64,000 nucleotides of DNA from Alternaria dauci (Eukaryota; Ascomycota; Dothideomycetes; Pleosporales; Pleosporaceae), in NCBI RefSeq assembly GCF_042100115.1, contig NC_091274.1, positions 2,852,001 through 2,916,000 on the forward strand, written 5' to 3'. The notes beneath the pieces are model-generated. The model ran no database searches. It worked only from the letters and a program-made list of their open reading frames with translations, and had not been told where the DNA came from. Both the position numbers and the translations under genes were made by a program. Below are positions 53,255 to 64,000 of this stretch, in pieces. Position 1 is the first letter of the stretch; the number at the start of each line of letters is the position of its first letter.

Positions 53255-55120
53255 ATGTATCCTCTACACACAACCGCCTCGGCGCCTTCTATGCGCGCAT
53301 CCGAAGCCTCGTTCCTCCCACACACGCCCGCGCCCATGAACGACGATCCCGGAAACGTCAAGGTGGTGGTGCGATGCAGAGCCTTTGTGCCGCGAGGTAG
53401 GGCTGTCAGTGCTCAATTGATGCATACAGACACTGACGAATGCCAGAGAAGGAAAAAGGCACGAGATGTTTGGTCCGCATGGACCCAGCGACCCAGAAGA
53501 CAACCCTGTATGCGCCCGAAGAGGGCGAGAATAACGGACGCCGCGTCCTCGACGACAAGGAGTTCACATTCGACCGCTCGTACTGGTCCCACGACGAGAG
53601 CGACCCGCACTATGCCCACCAGGAAGACGTCTACCGCTCGTTCGGCGAGGAGTTCCTCGACCACAACTTCTCAGGATACCACACATGCATATTCGCTTAT
53701 GGCCAGACGGGATCGGGCAAGAGTTACACCATGATGGGCACACCAGAGAACCCCGGCCTGATCCCACGGACGTGCGAGGAGCTGTTTGATCGCATCGCGC
53801 ATGAACCGTCGCCCAACACAAACTACCACGTCCAGGTCTCGTACTTTGAGGTCTACAACGAGCACGTGCGCGATTTGCTCACCCCAAAGACGAATCCGCC
53901 CATCTATCTCAAGATCCGTGAGAGCCAAAAGGATGGCGTCTATGTCCAGGGCCTGACCGAGGCGGAGGTCAAGAGCTATGCCGACGTTGCGCGCTTGATG
54001 AAGATTGGCGACATGGTAGGCTCCTCTTCTTGTGCTTCTCCCGACGAGATACTGACTGTACATATAGAGCCGAACGACCGCCTCTACCAAGATGAACGAC
54101 ACCTCATCACGGTCCCACGCCGTCTTCACAATCCGCCTCAAGCAAATCACCCACTCACTGCTCTCTGACGAGACCATCGAACGCACAGCACGCATGCGCC
54201 TTGTCGATCTCGCTGGTTCCGAGCGTGCAAAGTCGACAGAAGCCACAGGAGCTCGCCTGAAGGAGGGTGCGCAGATCAACAAGTCCCTCACAACACTCGG
54301 CCGCGTTATCGCTGCTCTGGCAGACCCGCGGAGACACGGTGCCAAGGGACGACGGCCACGAGAGGTCGTGCCATACCGTGATTCCGTCTTGACTTGGCTG
54401 TTGAAGGACTCTCTGGGCGGCAATAGCAAGACAGCCATGGTTGCCTGCATTGCCCCAGCCGACTACGACGAGACGCTTAGCACGCTCCGCTATGCCGACC
54501 AGGCAAAGCGCATCCGCACACGCGCCTTGGTCAACCAGGACTGCATGTCGGCTGCCCAGCGAGACGCCCAGATTGCCGAAATGTCAGAGCAGATCCGCAG
54601 TCTACAAGTCTGTGTCAATGCAGCCAGCCAGCGCAAGAGGGAGGAGGCCACCGAGCTGGACGAGTACCAGAGGCAGGTTGCACTCATGCAGCGCCTCATG
54701 GAGGAGAACCGTCAAGTGTCGGCTGCGAAGATCAAGGCACTTACGTCTGAAGTAGAGGAACTGCGTCCACTCAACACGGCCCTACGCGCCGAGATTGAGT
54801 CACTGCGCCGTCATCTCCAGCTTGCCCTGGGGGAGCTCAAGAACCCCATCGTCCTGCCTCCACCGCGAGAGCTTGGTACCCCAGACTTTGACAAGGAGGA
54901 CTGGCTAGACGAAGAAAAGGCCGCTTCTGACGACGAGGCCAGCGATGGTGACTCTGATTCTGGCTACGATGAGGGCGACCACGATGAACTAGCGCAGGAG
55001 CTACACAACGAGGCGGAAGCATTCCTTCAGGATCTGGCCATGTTCCGCAAGAAGGTTGGCAGCGACAACGATCGCTTTGGTCTCCGCGAGTCACTTGCCG
55101 ATCTCATTGGCGGACATTGA
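53255..55120 (+). CDS. Short kinesin-3-like motor (UncB/Nkin3 type)
   Basis: Protein of about 587 residues from exons 53255-53396, 53447-54015 and 54068-55120 (introns 50 and 52 bases). An N-terminal motor domain fills most of it (about 34-390): [16 protein letters not shown]-loop GQTGSGKS (133-140), [14 protein letters not shown], switch I NDTSSRSH, switch II DLAGSE, and [18 protein letters not shown]. Two coiled-coil segments follow, then an acidic tail. The FHA and PH domains of full-length kinesin-3 (UncA/Unc104) are missing, as in UncB of Aspergillus and Nkin3 of Neurospora. It moves cargo, probably membrane vesicles or mitochondria, toward microtubule plus ends. Alternative starts are at 53291 and 53336. 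Confidence 0.9.
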
Positions 55121-55399
55121 GTAGATTGAGCTTTTGGGCAGAGGCGCAGACATTGGTTACGAGTGCATGAGCGACGGCGTTACGTTTCAGTTAGGTTCAA
55201 CTGCAGTAGGATAGTATACCAGTATATAGTTGCCAAGAATAATGAAAGATATCCCTAAGTCGTAATCCGTTGTGCTGGAGTTGGTGTAAAGTGACAGCCT
55301 CGGGCGGGCGCAAGCTATGACCTCAACCAAGAGCTCCATGCAGGCACACGAAGCCTCCGACAACTTCGCGCCATGATACCCCGATAGTCGCGACCAACC

Positions 55400-58044
55400 A
55401 TGTCCAAGCCAACAGCCAACTGGGAGAAGGTCGGCGACAGGTTCTACAGAAAAGTGCAGCTGTACCAGGCCGTCTTTGACCAGGACCTCGAGCTCGAGAA
55501 CTACAATGTGGTGGGGGCGCCGTACAGCGGTGCTGTAGGTAGGTACGTCCCACCGTCTGCCGACGACTGCGCACACACGTGAACAGGCTGACGGGTTCGC
55601 ATAGCCGTCTACCGCGATGAGGAGAAGCTGCACACCTACCGCGGTCCTGGCGCGTCCAAATCGAGCATCGACATCTATAGCTGCGCAGGCAAGCTGATTC
55701 GCAGCATCAATGTACACGGCCTCTATATGCATTCGGCAAGACTCTAGCATCAGGCGCTGACAGGCAACAGTGGGACAAGGGCACCATCAAGGGCCTGGGA
55801 TGGTCCGAAGACGAGAAGCTGCTCGTCATCACACCAGACGGCACCGTGCGCTGCTACTACGACCTCCAAGGCGACTTTGTGCCCTTCACCCTCGGCCACG
55901 GCGCAGACGAGTTCGGCGTGGTATCCTGCAAGTTCTACAGCACGGGGTTTGTTGCGCTCCTCGCCAACAACCACCTCATCTCCGTTACCTCGTACGCCGA
56001 ACCGCGCCCAAAGCTCCTCGCTATACCTCCCGCCGACCCTGTCATATCGTGGAGCATCATACCACCCGCCTACTCGCTCTCGCGGTCCGTGGAAGTCATT
56101 CTGGCAATCGGGTCCACGCTGTACGTTGTCGATGCGACCGAGGCCGAAGACCGCAACTTTGATGCCGGGCCGTTCAGACATATCAGCGTCAGCCCACGCG
56201 CAGAGTTCCTCGCCTTCTACACTGAAGATGGAAAGGTGTGGGTTGTTAGCGGTGATTGGAACGAGAAGCTCAGCGAGTACGATAGCAAGATCAAGACAGT
56301 GCCGAAAGACATGGAATGGTGTGGCTCAAATGCTGTCGCGCTAGCATGGGAAGATGAGGTGCACCTGATTGGACCCAGGAGTGCAGCGACCAAGTTTTAC
56401 TACGATACCTGGGTGCATCTCTTACCAGACATAGATGGCATACGGCTCCTCACAAACGACGTCTGCGAGTTCATACAAAAGGTGCCGGACGAGGCGGTAG
56501 ATGTCTTCAGGCTAGGCTCAGACTCGCCGGCTGCCAACCTGCTAGAGGCGTCGTCATTACTCGAGCAAAAGAGCCCCAAAGCCGACGACCTCATACAGTT
56601 GATACGGCCGAGTCTGGGCGAGGCAGTGGACACGTGCATCAAGGCTGCAGCGCATGAGTACAACATCCACTGGCAGAAGGCACTGTTGAAAGCGGCCTCA
56701 TATGGAAAGTCAGTACTGGACCTGTACTCGTCCGACGACTTTGTCGACACGTGTGATACACTACGAGTTCTGAACGCCGTGCGCTTCTATGAAGTCGGAC
56801 TGCCGCTCAGTTACGACCAGTATCGACGCATGACGCCCGAGAAGCTCGTTGAACGTCTCACGAATCGCAGCGAATATCTTCTCGCATTGCGCATAGCCGA
56901 GTACCTGCATCTCCCCGCGAACCAGATTCATGGACACTGGGCGCAGCAGAAGGTGCGTGTCTCAACGGATCCAGAGGAAGAAATCTGCAGCCTTATCGTC
57001 AAGAAATTACACGGTAAGCCGGGAGTCTCGTTTGAAGAAATTGCACGAGCGGCGTATGATGAAGGTCGCGTGCGACTGGCGACAGAACTGCTCAACTACG
57101 AGCCCAGAGCTGGCAAGCAAGTACCATTGCTACTCAACATGAAAGAGGACAACATTGCGCTTGACAAGGCTATCGAGTCGGGCGACACCGATCTCATCTA
57201 TCACGTTCTCTTGCATCTACGCAAAAAACTACCTCTTGCATCCTTCTTCCGCGTCATCAACAGCCGACCCGTCGCTACAGCACTCGTAGAGTCATCAGCC
57301 TGGGACCAAGACCGCGAGCTACTAAAGGATCTCTACTACCAAGACGACCGAAGACTAGACGGCTCAAACCTCCTCCTCTCCGAGGCCATTGCACAGGAAA
57401 GCCACACGGCGCAGCAAGACAAACTGAAACTAGCCTCGAAATACCTCCAAGACTCCCGCGACAGCACAGCCGTCTTCCAACGCCAAGCTATCGACGACGC
57501 CGCCAAACTCCTCCGTCTCCAGACGCAATTCGAAACCGAACTCAACGGCCCACGGGACCCAGCATCTGCAGGCGCACTGCCAGGCCAGACATACATTGGC
57601 CTCTCAGCGCACGAAACAATCTTCCAACTCATCCGCCAGGGACACTACAAGCGCGCATCCAAAATCGTATCGGAATTCAAAATCAGCGACAAGACATATA
57701 CTTATATCCGGCTCCGCGCCCTCGTCGCAGCACGGCACTGGACCGAGCTCGAGGAGTTTGCGAAGCAGAAGAAGAGTCCGATTGGCTGGGAGCCGTTTTT
57801 CAATGAGATTCTGGCAGCGGGGAATACGAGGGTCGCGAGTGTGTTTGTGCCCAAGTGTACGGCGTTGAGTGTGCAAGAGAGGGTCGAGATGTGGATCAAG
57901 TGTGGATTGATGGTGAAGGCGGGGGAGGAGGCGTTCAAGGCTAAGGATAGGGAGTTGTTGTGTGAGATTAGGGATAGGGCGGGGGGGAGTGCGGCGGTCG
58001 AGGTGGAGAGGCTGGTGGGGATGTTGCCGCAGGGGAAGAGGTAG
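55400..58044 (+). CDS. vps16: Vps16, core subunit of HOPS/CORVET tethering complexes
   Basis: Protein of 839 residues from exons 55400-55538, 55605-55711 and 55771-58044 (introns 66 and 59 bases). It acts with Vps11, Vps18 and Vps33 at endosomes and vacuoles to tether membranes before SNARE-driven fusion. The N-terminal propeller (about 5-410) includes NWEKVGDRFYRKVQLYQ, KGLGWSEDEKLLVITPDG and the FRHISVSPRAEFLAFYTEDG block. The C-terminal alpha-solenoid (about 500-835) has FEEIARAAYDEGRVRLATEL, LLNMKEDNIALDKAIESGDT, LIYHVLLHLRKKLP and AGGSAAVEVERLVGML. Length is as usual for the family. Confidence 0.96.
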
Positions 58045-58930
58045 GATGGGGGGGTTGTTAGGGGTATCACTGTGTATGTGGATGACTGGGGGGTATGGAG
58101 TGGTCGAGTTATGTATGCTTATGGGTTTTGTGATGAACATAGTTGAAGGGTTCGTGTAAAGTGACCGTTGCTGTGTTATGTTCGGAGATTGTAGTGCCTG
58201 GCTGCATCTCCATACTCTTTGCACGCCCTGTGAGGAAAAACTTGGAGAGGAAGTCTACTCTCTTCTTTTGGATAGGCATTGTTAACATAACAGCATCTTG
58301 ACTGTATGGCTGTAAAGAGACCGTGACGTTGTACGAAGCTAGCACCAACAAGCCGAGGTTTAGGCGCAGTGGCGAGGCTTGTGTCGTTGTCAAGACAACT
58401 GACGTGATGTCTCTTCGCTTAGCAACAGGGTATACCACACGAGAAGTAGAGTCAATGATCTAGACAATCTACTCGTGAAAACATTCCCCCTAGCTTACTC
58501 TTGAAAGCGTTCCTCCTAGCCTACTCCTAAAAGCATTCTCCTCTGCCTACTCACTGCCGACCCCAAGCTTCCAAGACTTCGGGACGTGGAGGTAAGGATC
58601 CGGCACTTACCGCGACTACTTCGGGCGATTGCACATTAGCGTCTGGCGTCAGCCATGTGCAGCAAGATCCGCTGCAGAAGGAAAAAAAGACTCGCTTCCC
58701 CGCGTTTTTACTAGGGCTGGCAAGGGTGCTCCCGGGGTCTTCTCCGCAGTCTCCGATGAGATTCGTCTCTCGACGTCGTCATCTCGGTGTGCACTCTTCC
58801 GAGTCAACCAAGCAAAAAAACCGAAATCTCAAAGTCGGCAGATGGCCGTGGCAATCGGAGGGCGGATGATGGTCATGGGTTGCGATGACGGGGACATTGC
58901 GGCAGTCAAGGTACCTACATAAGCATTTGG
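58045..58930. other. Intergenic, no supported gene
   Basis: The region holds the 3' UTR of vps16 and the upstream region of the rhamnosidase gene. Around 58470-58560 a short imperfect repeat (two copies of a TCTTGAAAGC/TCCTAAAAGC-type word with following CTCC) occurs. Frames up to 100 codons have no features. Confidence 0.45.
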
Positions 58931-58937
58931 TATAAAT
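58931..58937 (+). promoter_or_regulatory. TATA box of the rhamnosidase gene
   Basis: TATAAAT lies about 70 bases upstream of the ATG at 59002, at a usual fungal core promoter distance. It also argues for 59002 rather than 58936 as the start. Confidence 0.55.
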
Positions 58938-59001
58938 GCTTGTAACGTTTTGGAAGAATTCGCGTTTCCTGGATCACAGGCTTTATTGGATATTGCTCAA
59001 G

Positions 59002-61268
59002 ATGAAGGTCTCCAGTACTTTGGTCAGCTTGACAGCTGCCATACCAGCTGTCTCCGCATCAATCCCCTACTCTCAATACATCCTCGCGCCCAAATCACGA
59101 ACCCTGCAGCCCGTCTCCGTCCACAGCTCAAACGGCTCCGTCACCAACCCCGAAAGCCTAACCACCAGCGGCAACGGCAACAGTAGTTCAATCTTCACAG
59201 GCGAAGCAGCAACAGCGTACGATTTCGGTATCAACATCGCCGGTCTCGTCACCGTGACCATCGGCTCTGTAAACTCCACTTCAGAATACATCGGCGTCAC
59301 CTTTTCCGAGTCCTCGCTGTGGATCAGCAACAGAAGCAGCGACGCGACCGCCGACGCAGGAAAAGACGAGACACTCTGGTTCCACGTCAACGGCACGGGG
59401 CGCTACACGGCGCCTAGAGAGAAGGCCAGGGGTGCATTTCGGTATATGACGCTGGTCCATAACGGGACGGGGAGTCTGGAGGTGACGGGTGCAGAAGTGC
59501 ATTATACGGCTATGCCGCATTGGGAAGACGATGCGTTGGGGAACTATACGGGTTATTTTCACTGCGACGATGAGCTGCTGAACCGTGTGTGGTACGCGGG
59601 TGCGTATACGAACCAGATTTGTACTATCGAGCCCGATACGGGAGATGCGTTGGTGCATATTGGTGAGGAAGGGTACTCGAGAGACGACGATCAGTCGCCG
59701 GTCAATGTGACGTGGTATAACAACTACACTATCACGGCTGGCAAGAGTGCGTTGGTGGATGGCGCGAAGAGGGATAGACTCGTATGGGCGGGTGGTATGT
59801 TGGTTCCCTATAGTAGCGACCGTATAGATGCTGACGAAACTACAGATATGGCTATAGCTGTTCCTGGTGTCGTGGTATCCACCAACGATGTCATTTCCAT
59901 TGAGAACGCGCTGGACTCGCTATTCGCTGTTCAAAATGAGACGAGCGGTCTGCTTCCGTATGCTGGACGGCCTTTCCCTCAACTTGTATCCTTTACATAT
60001 CATTTATACACCCTGATTGGTGTCGCTGACCACTACCTTTACACCGTAAGTCTTCCCATTGCGCTTTTATTGTTTGAGCGTCGTTTTTTTACAGTGCGAG
60101 GAGCTTCCCAGTGGTAGCCACGCCGTATCTCGTGTGGATCTCAGGGGTGCTGGGCAACTACTGGAGCCTGATGCTTTTTGTTACAAGCTTCAGCATTCGC
60201 TAACCAAGCTACTAGGGAGATATTGAGTATCTCACTTCCCTGTGGGACAAGTACAAATTCGCCCTATCCTTCTCCCTGGCAAACATCGACGAAACTGGCC
60301 TGATGAACGTAACTTCACCCAACGACTGGCTTCGCTTCGGCATGGGCGGCCACAACATTGAAGCAAACGCCATTCTCTACTACACCATCAACCAAGCTAT
60401 CTACCTCGCCTCCGCTCTCAATGACACAGCGAACGTTACATCGTGGCAAGAGACTGCAGACCGCATCAAGACAGCCGCCAACGAGCTCTTGTGGGTCCCA
60501 GAAGAAGGCCTGTACCGCGACAATGAAACCACCACTCTCATGCCCCAAGACGGAAACGCCTGGGCCATTGTCGCAAACCTCACTCTGAACAGCACACAAA
60601 CGCAGCAAATCTCTTCCAACCTAGTCGCCCGTTGGACACCCTACGGCGCACCCGCTCCAGAAGCCGTAGACGCAATCTCACCCTTCATCTCTGGCTTTGA
60701 ACTGCAATCGCATTTCCTTGCGCAAAACACCACGGCTGCACTAGCCCTGATGCGTCTGCAATGGGGATTCATGCTCAACGACCCACGCATGACGAATTCT
60801 ACGTTCATCGAGGGATACAGTATAACTGGCGAACTACACTACGCGCCCTACAACAACGACGCACGAATTAGCCACGCGCACGGATGGGCAACAGGTCCTA
60901 CGTCCAGTCTAACACAATACGTTGCTGGCGTGCAGTTGCTGACTGCTGGCGGAGCGACGTGGCGTGTGGCACCTTCGCTGGGCGATCTCAAATTTGCGGA
61001 TGCAGGATTCAGCACGAGTTTGGGCTTCTTTGGCGCAAGAACGCAGATTTTGGGTGACAACACTGTGATGCTGGAGTTTGAGGCGCCGGAGGGGACGGTG
61101 GGAGAAGTGCATGTGCCGGTGCTTGATTGCGCTGGACGGGTTGTTATGAGTGGTAGCGCGGGATTGAGTGGGGATGTTGTTGTAGAGACGATGCAAGGAC
61201 AGGGAAGCGTCGAGGTGAAGGATGTCAGGGGTGGGAGGTGGACGGCTGCTTTTAGATGTTCGGAGTAA
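59002..61268 (+). CDS. Secreted GH78 alpha-L-rhamnosidase
   Basis: Protein of 681 residues from exons 59002-59794, 59846-60045 and 60216-61268 (introns 51 and 170 bases). The signal peptide is about 1-19. It removes terminal rhamnose from pectic rhamnogalacturonan or plant glycosides outside the cell; about 20 N-glycosylation sequons fit secretion. The catalytic (alpha/alpha)6 barrel includes the DRLVWAGDM motif, where the acidic residue is created by joining exon 1 to exon 2. It also has DWLRFGMGGHNIEANAILYY (general base region) and ISHAHGWATGPTSSLTQYV near the end, then a C-terminal beta domain. The second intron is longer than others in the window; an included extra exon is conceivable but not needed. 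Confidence 0.92.
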
Positions 61269-62546
61269 GTGACGTTGTAGTAGGTAGACAGACGTGTATG
61301 AATCGCATTGGTCAAAGTGTTGCTGGTACCGGATTTCTGAAGCTGATGTTGAGGACTATATTAGTGTCGTTGTTGATCGCAGGGTAGAGTATTCACCCAG
61401 GGCATATCGACCCACATTTATGGAGATAAGAAGCGCTACACCCTGCAGTTGAATTCTGCGATCAGAGGCCAATAATGTTTACGTCCACGGAATATCCAAA
61501 GTCTTTGGATCGTTGAAGTGAATGTACCGCGGTACTATGTATGCAGGCACGGAACGGACTCCGTGTATACGACATGTTTGCTTCTTGGACGGCTGTCAGC
61601 ATTGTAAGAAACCGGTACAAAAGGCTGGTAGAGTACACGGATTACGTTAGGTTGCACGCGCCTATAATAGGTCGACACAGCAACGGGTATAGAAAAGAAA
61701 TCTCATCTGCCGCTTCCCGGCAGAGCTGAGCTTAGTGCAGATACTTGTCTGGGTCCGGATAACAAACAGGGAAATGCTCGGCCCACTACCAGAATACTTG
61801 ATGATGGATTCGGATGGGATATTGGATGCAGTCAGTCGGAGAGGCGCCCGCAGTGCAATGGACATGTATCTTCGAGGTGACGGTCTTTTTGACAAAGTCT
61901 AAAAAGCGACCAGGCGGCCAGGCAACGAGGCACGAGGCACAAGGTGCGAGGCATCGAGGAGAGGCGTAGTCTTGTCAGCGTATAGCACGGGTATAATCAG
62001 CTGGGGACAATCAGCAGGTAGCGGCAGACATGGTAATGTTGACATGCATGATGCCAGTATAATCCATGTCGCATGTCTACCCCGCGGCTGTGAGTGGCAG
62101 AGGGCGATCGTGTGAAACGAGGCGTTCTCGTGATGGCGCGCTACAGAGACGCGCCCGGGACGTCGCCGTGCCAACGGTATGCTTGGCGCACCGTTCCAAA
62201 ATAGTGTCGCGCAAACCACTATGACCACCCGCTTGCACTCTGATCTGCGCCCCATTTCCAGCAATTGCATCACTTTCGTCTTGTGTATACACATTGAGCA
62301 GAATTGCTTACCGCATTGCCTCTGGCATACAAGTAGAGTGCGCGCTGTTTGAAGCCATTACCCTCGTTTGCACGCCCTTTCCTCTTGCTCTGCTTGCCGC
62401 TTCCCCACCACTACCCTCGCCTATCCACTACCACGTCACTATCACACCGCATCGCAGACGGCGAGTAAAGTTTATACGCCCCACTGGCAGCGGATACATT
62501 GCATGCGCGTTTGAGCATCGCATCTCGCCGGCGGGACGCAGCCACC
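61269..62546. other. Intergenic, no supported gene
   Basis: About 1.3 kb lies between the rhamnosidase end and the ase1 start. Frames on both strands are below 135 codons and lack motifs. A short repeat of GAGGCAC/GAGGCAT words lies near 61926-61955. Confidence 0.45.
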
Positions 62547-64000
62547 ATGGACACGAGCTACCTCGCCCAGCAGGTCACGACCATCATCGGCCAGCTGCAC
62601 GGCTTGTTCGATGACATTGGTGTCCCCAGCCATGAGCGCGACTCGCGCGAAGCAGAGGTAAGGCGGAATCGAGTCTAGTATATGTGCGCCGTGGCTGACT
62701 TTGTATAGTTGTTCTCTGCCCTATCCGAGACACTCCACAGCCAACTGCGGCAAGTCACCAACGAGAAACATGGGATGACCGAAGAGGCGCATCGCCTGCT
62801 CAAGACAATTAGGCAGATGGAGGCGTCGCTCGAGGACAACAAGCCCAACCCCAACTACGAGGAGCACGACGACAAGGCCATCACCTTCCCCCTGACACGC
62901 TGCCTCAAGGACCTCAAGGAGCGGTACAACTCCGTCAGCAAGGTGCACAAGGAGCGCTTTGAGCAGGTCAGGAAACTCGCCGAAGCCCTCGAATCGTATG
63001 CGTCGCATCTAGAGCCCTCGTTTGTAAAGATCAAACTGCCGCCGACCGCGCCTAATGCCACCGTTTCGCCCTCGTTCGACATCTCGCCCTCGTACGTCAC
63101 CAAGCTAGACAAGGAGTTCACGCGCGTATACGAGGAATACATCAGGCGCATAGACACTGTCAAGACCATGTGCCAGGAGATTATCCAGCTCTGGGCCGAA
63201 CTCGGCACACCACAAGCGCAAACTGACAGCGCAATCGTACAATGTCATCGCGACGCGCCTGAGCAGCTTGGCCTGCACAAGGACGATCTCGCGCAACTAA
63301 AGGCGAAGAAGGAGCGACTGATCGAAGAGAAGCGCGGTCGCGAACGACGATTAGGGCAGCTGCGCGCAACCATTGAGGAACTCTGGGATCGTCTAGGTGT
63401 TGAAGAGCGCGAGCGCAAGCAATTCCTCACCAGCAACCGCGGATGCGGCCTGCGCACCATCAATGAGTACGAGGATGAGCTGGCCAGGCTAAATGAGCTG
63501 AAGCGCCAAAACCTACACTTGTTCGTTGAGGAGGCGCGAGTGCAGCTCCAAGAACTTTGGGATGCGCTCTACTTCTCGGAAGAAGAGATGCTCGACTTCA
63601 CGCCCGCATTCTCCGATGTATGCAGTGACGCTCTGCTGGCCGCACACGAATCTGAAATCGCACGTCTTGAAGCGCTCAAGGAGCAGCGATTGCCCATACT
63701 CCAGAAGATCGACCGTCATCGCGAGCTGATCCATGAACGCGATGAACTGCAGCAATCGAGTCAGGACGCGACCCGTCTAATGGCACGTGGAAACAAGGGC
63801 GAGAGGCGCGACCCGGGCAAGCTCCTGCGTGAAGAGAAGATGCGGAAGCGCATCGCAAAGGAGCTGCCCAAGATTGAAACTGTGAGATCATCACGATGAG
63901 CAACGAGAGCTAGGCTAACACATCCCAGGACCTGCGAGTCACACTCGAAAGCTGGGAAGACGAATACGGACGCCCTTTCCTCGTCCACGGCCAACGATAC
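62547..64000 (+). CDS. ase1: Ase1/PRC1/MAP65 microtubule-bundling protein, 3' part outside window
   Basis: At least 452 residues are visible from exons 62547-62657, 62709-63881 and 63929-64000 (introns 51 and 47 bases); the gene runs off the window. Ase1 crosslinks antiparallel microtubules at the spindle midzone in anaphase. The sequence is almost all helix and coiled coil. It begins MDTSYLAQQVTTIIGQLHGL, then has a family-typical block ITFPLTRCLKDLKERYNSV, an IIQLWAELGTP segment and repeated LxxLWD units (IEELWDRLGV, LQELWDALYF). The visible end, LESWEDEYGRPFLVHGQRY, is the conserved start of the microtubule-binding spectrin-like part. The basic C-terminal tail is not in the window. Confidence 0.93.

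Noticed and set aside
53671..54450. 259-codon minus-strand frame opposite the kinesin motor
   Set aside because: It overlaps the motor exons and an intron completely, with no family features.
1..64000. Secondary-metabolite cluster, CRISPR array, rRNA genes or intact transposon
   Set aside because: No polyketide synthase, peptide synthetase or terpene synthase motifs, no regularly spaced repeats, no transposase motifs or terminal repeats were found. The aldehyde dehydrogenase, nitrilase and transporter are scattered and not a cluster.

Overview
This window is nuclear DNA of a filamentous ascomycete. Genes lie on both strands, most coding regions are split by short introns of 50-80 bases with GT...AG ends, and the gene content (HET domain protein, fungal rhodopsin-like membrane protein, LysM and CBM18 proteins, many secreted plant-cell-wall enzymes) fits a plant-associated Dothideomycete, probably Pleosporales. 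The class assignment is an inference. I built exon models by hand by joining reading frames at GT/AG sites that keep the frame and rejoin recognised protein motifs.

Layout. 1-5 kb: a Gln-rich protein cut by the window edge, a zinc-dependent sugar-alcohol/butanediol dehydrogenase, and an F-box-like/DUF7730-type protein. 5.3-16 kb: a chitin-related block made of a secreted four-LysM protein, a very large killer-toxin-like GH18 chitinase (LysM, CBM18, GH18, then a nuclease-like C-terminal region) and a secreted two-CBM18 protein, with one conserved hypothetical gene between them. 16-24 kb: housekeeping genes: TRAPP subunit Trs31, a cytosolic thioredoxin, an ERp38-type disulfide isomerase, a three-exon HSBP1-like gene, the nucleolar protein Ebp2, a conserved hypothetical, and a very small HAP2/NF-YA-like protein. 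25-33 kb: a HET domain gene, a hexose transporter with a long upstream region, and a proline-rich hypothetical. 33-37.7 kb: a gene-poor island holding a probable pseudogene and a small secreted cysteine-rich protein. 37.7-48 kb: rhodopsin-like membrane protein, nitrilase, second small secreted protein, BTB protein, aldehyde dehydrogenase and GH43 arabinanase. 48.6-64 kb: Trm3 tRNA methyltransferase, a short kinesin-3, Vps16, GH78 rhamnosidase, and the 5' part of Ase1/MAP65.

The most striking locus is the chitin block. The chitinase has the order of parts seen in toxin-delivering chitinases (wall binding, chitin hydrolysis, hydrophobic stretch, nuclease-like C-terminus). It sits beside a chitin-binding LysM protein in the same orientation and near a CBM18 protein. 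No CRISPR, bacterial operon, rRNA or convincing tRNA was seen.
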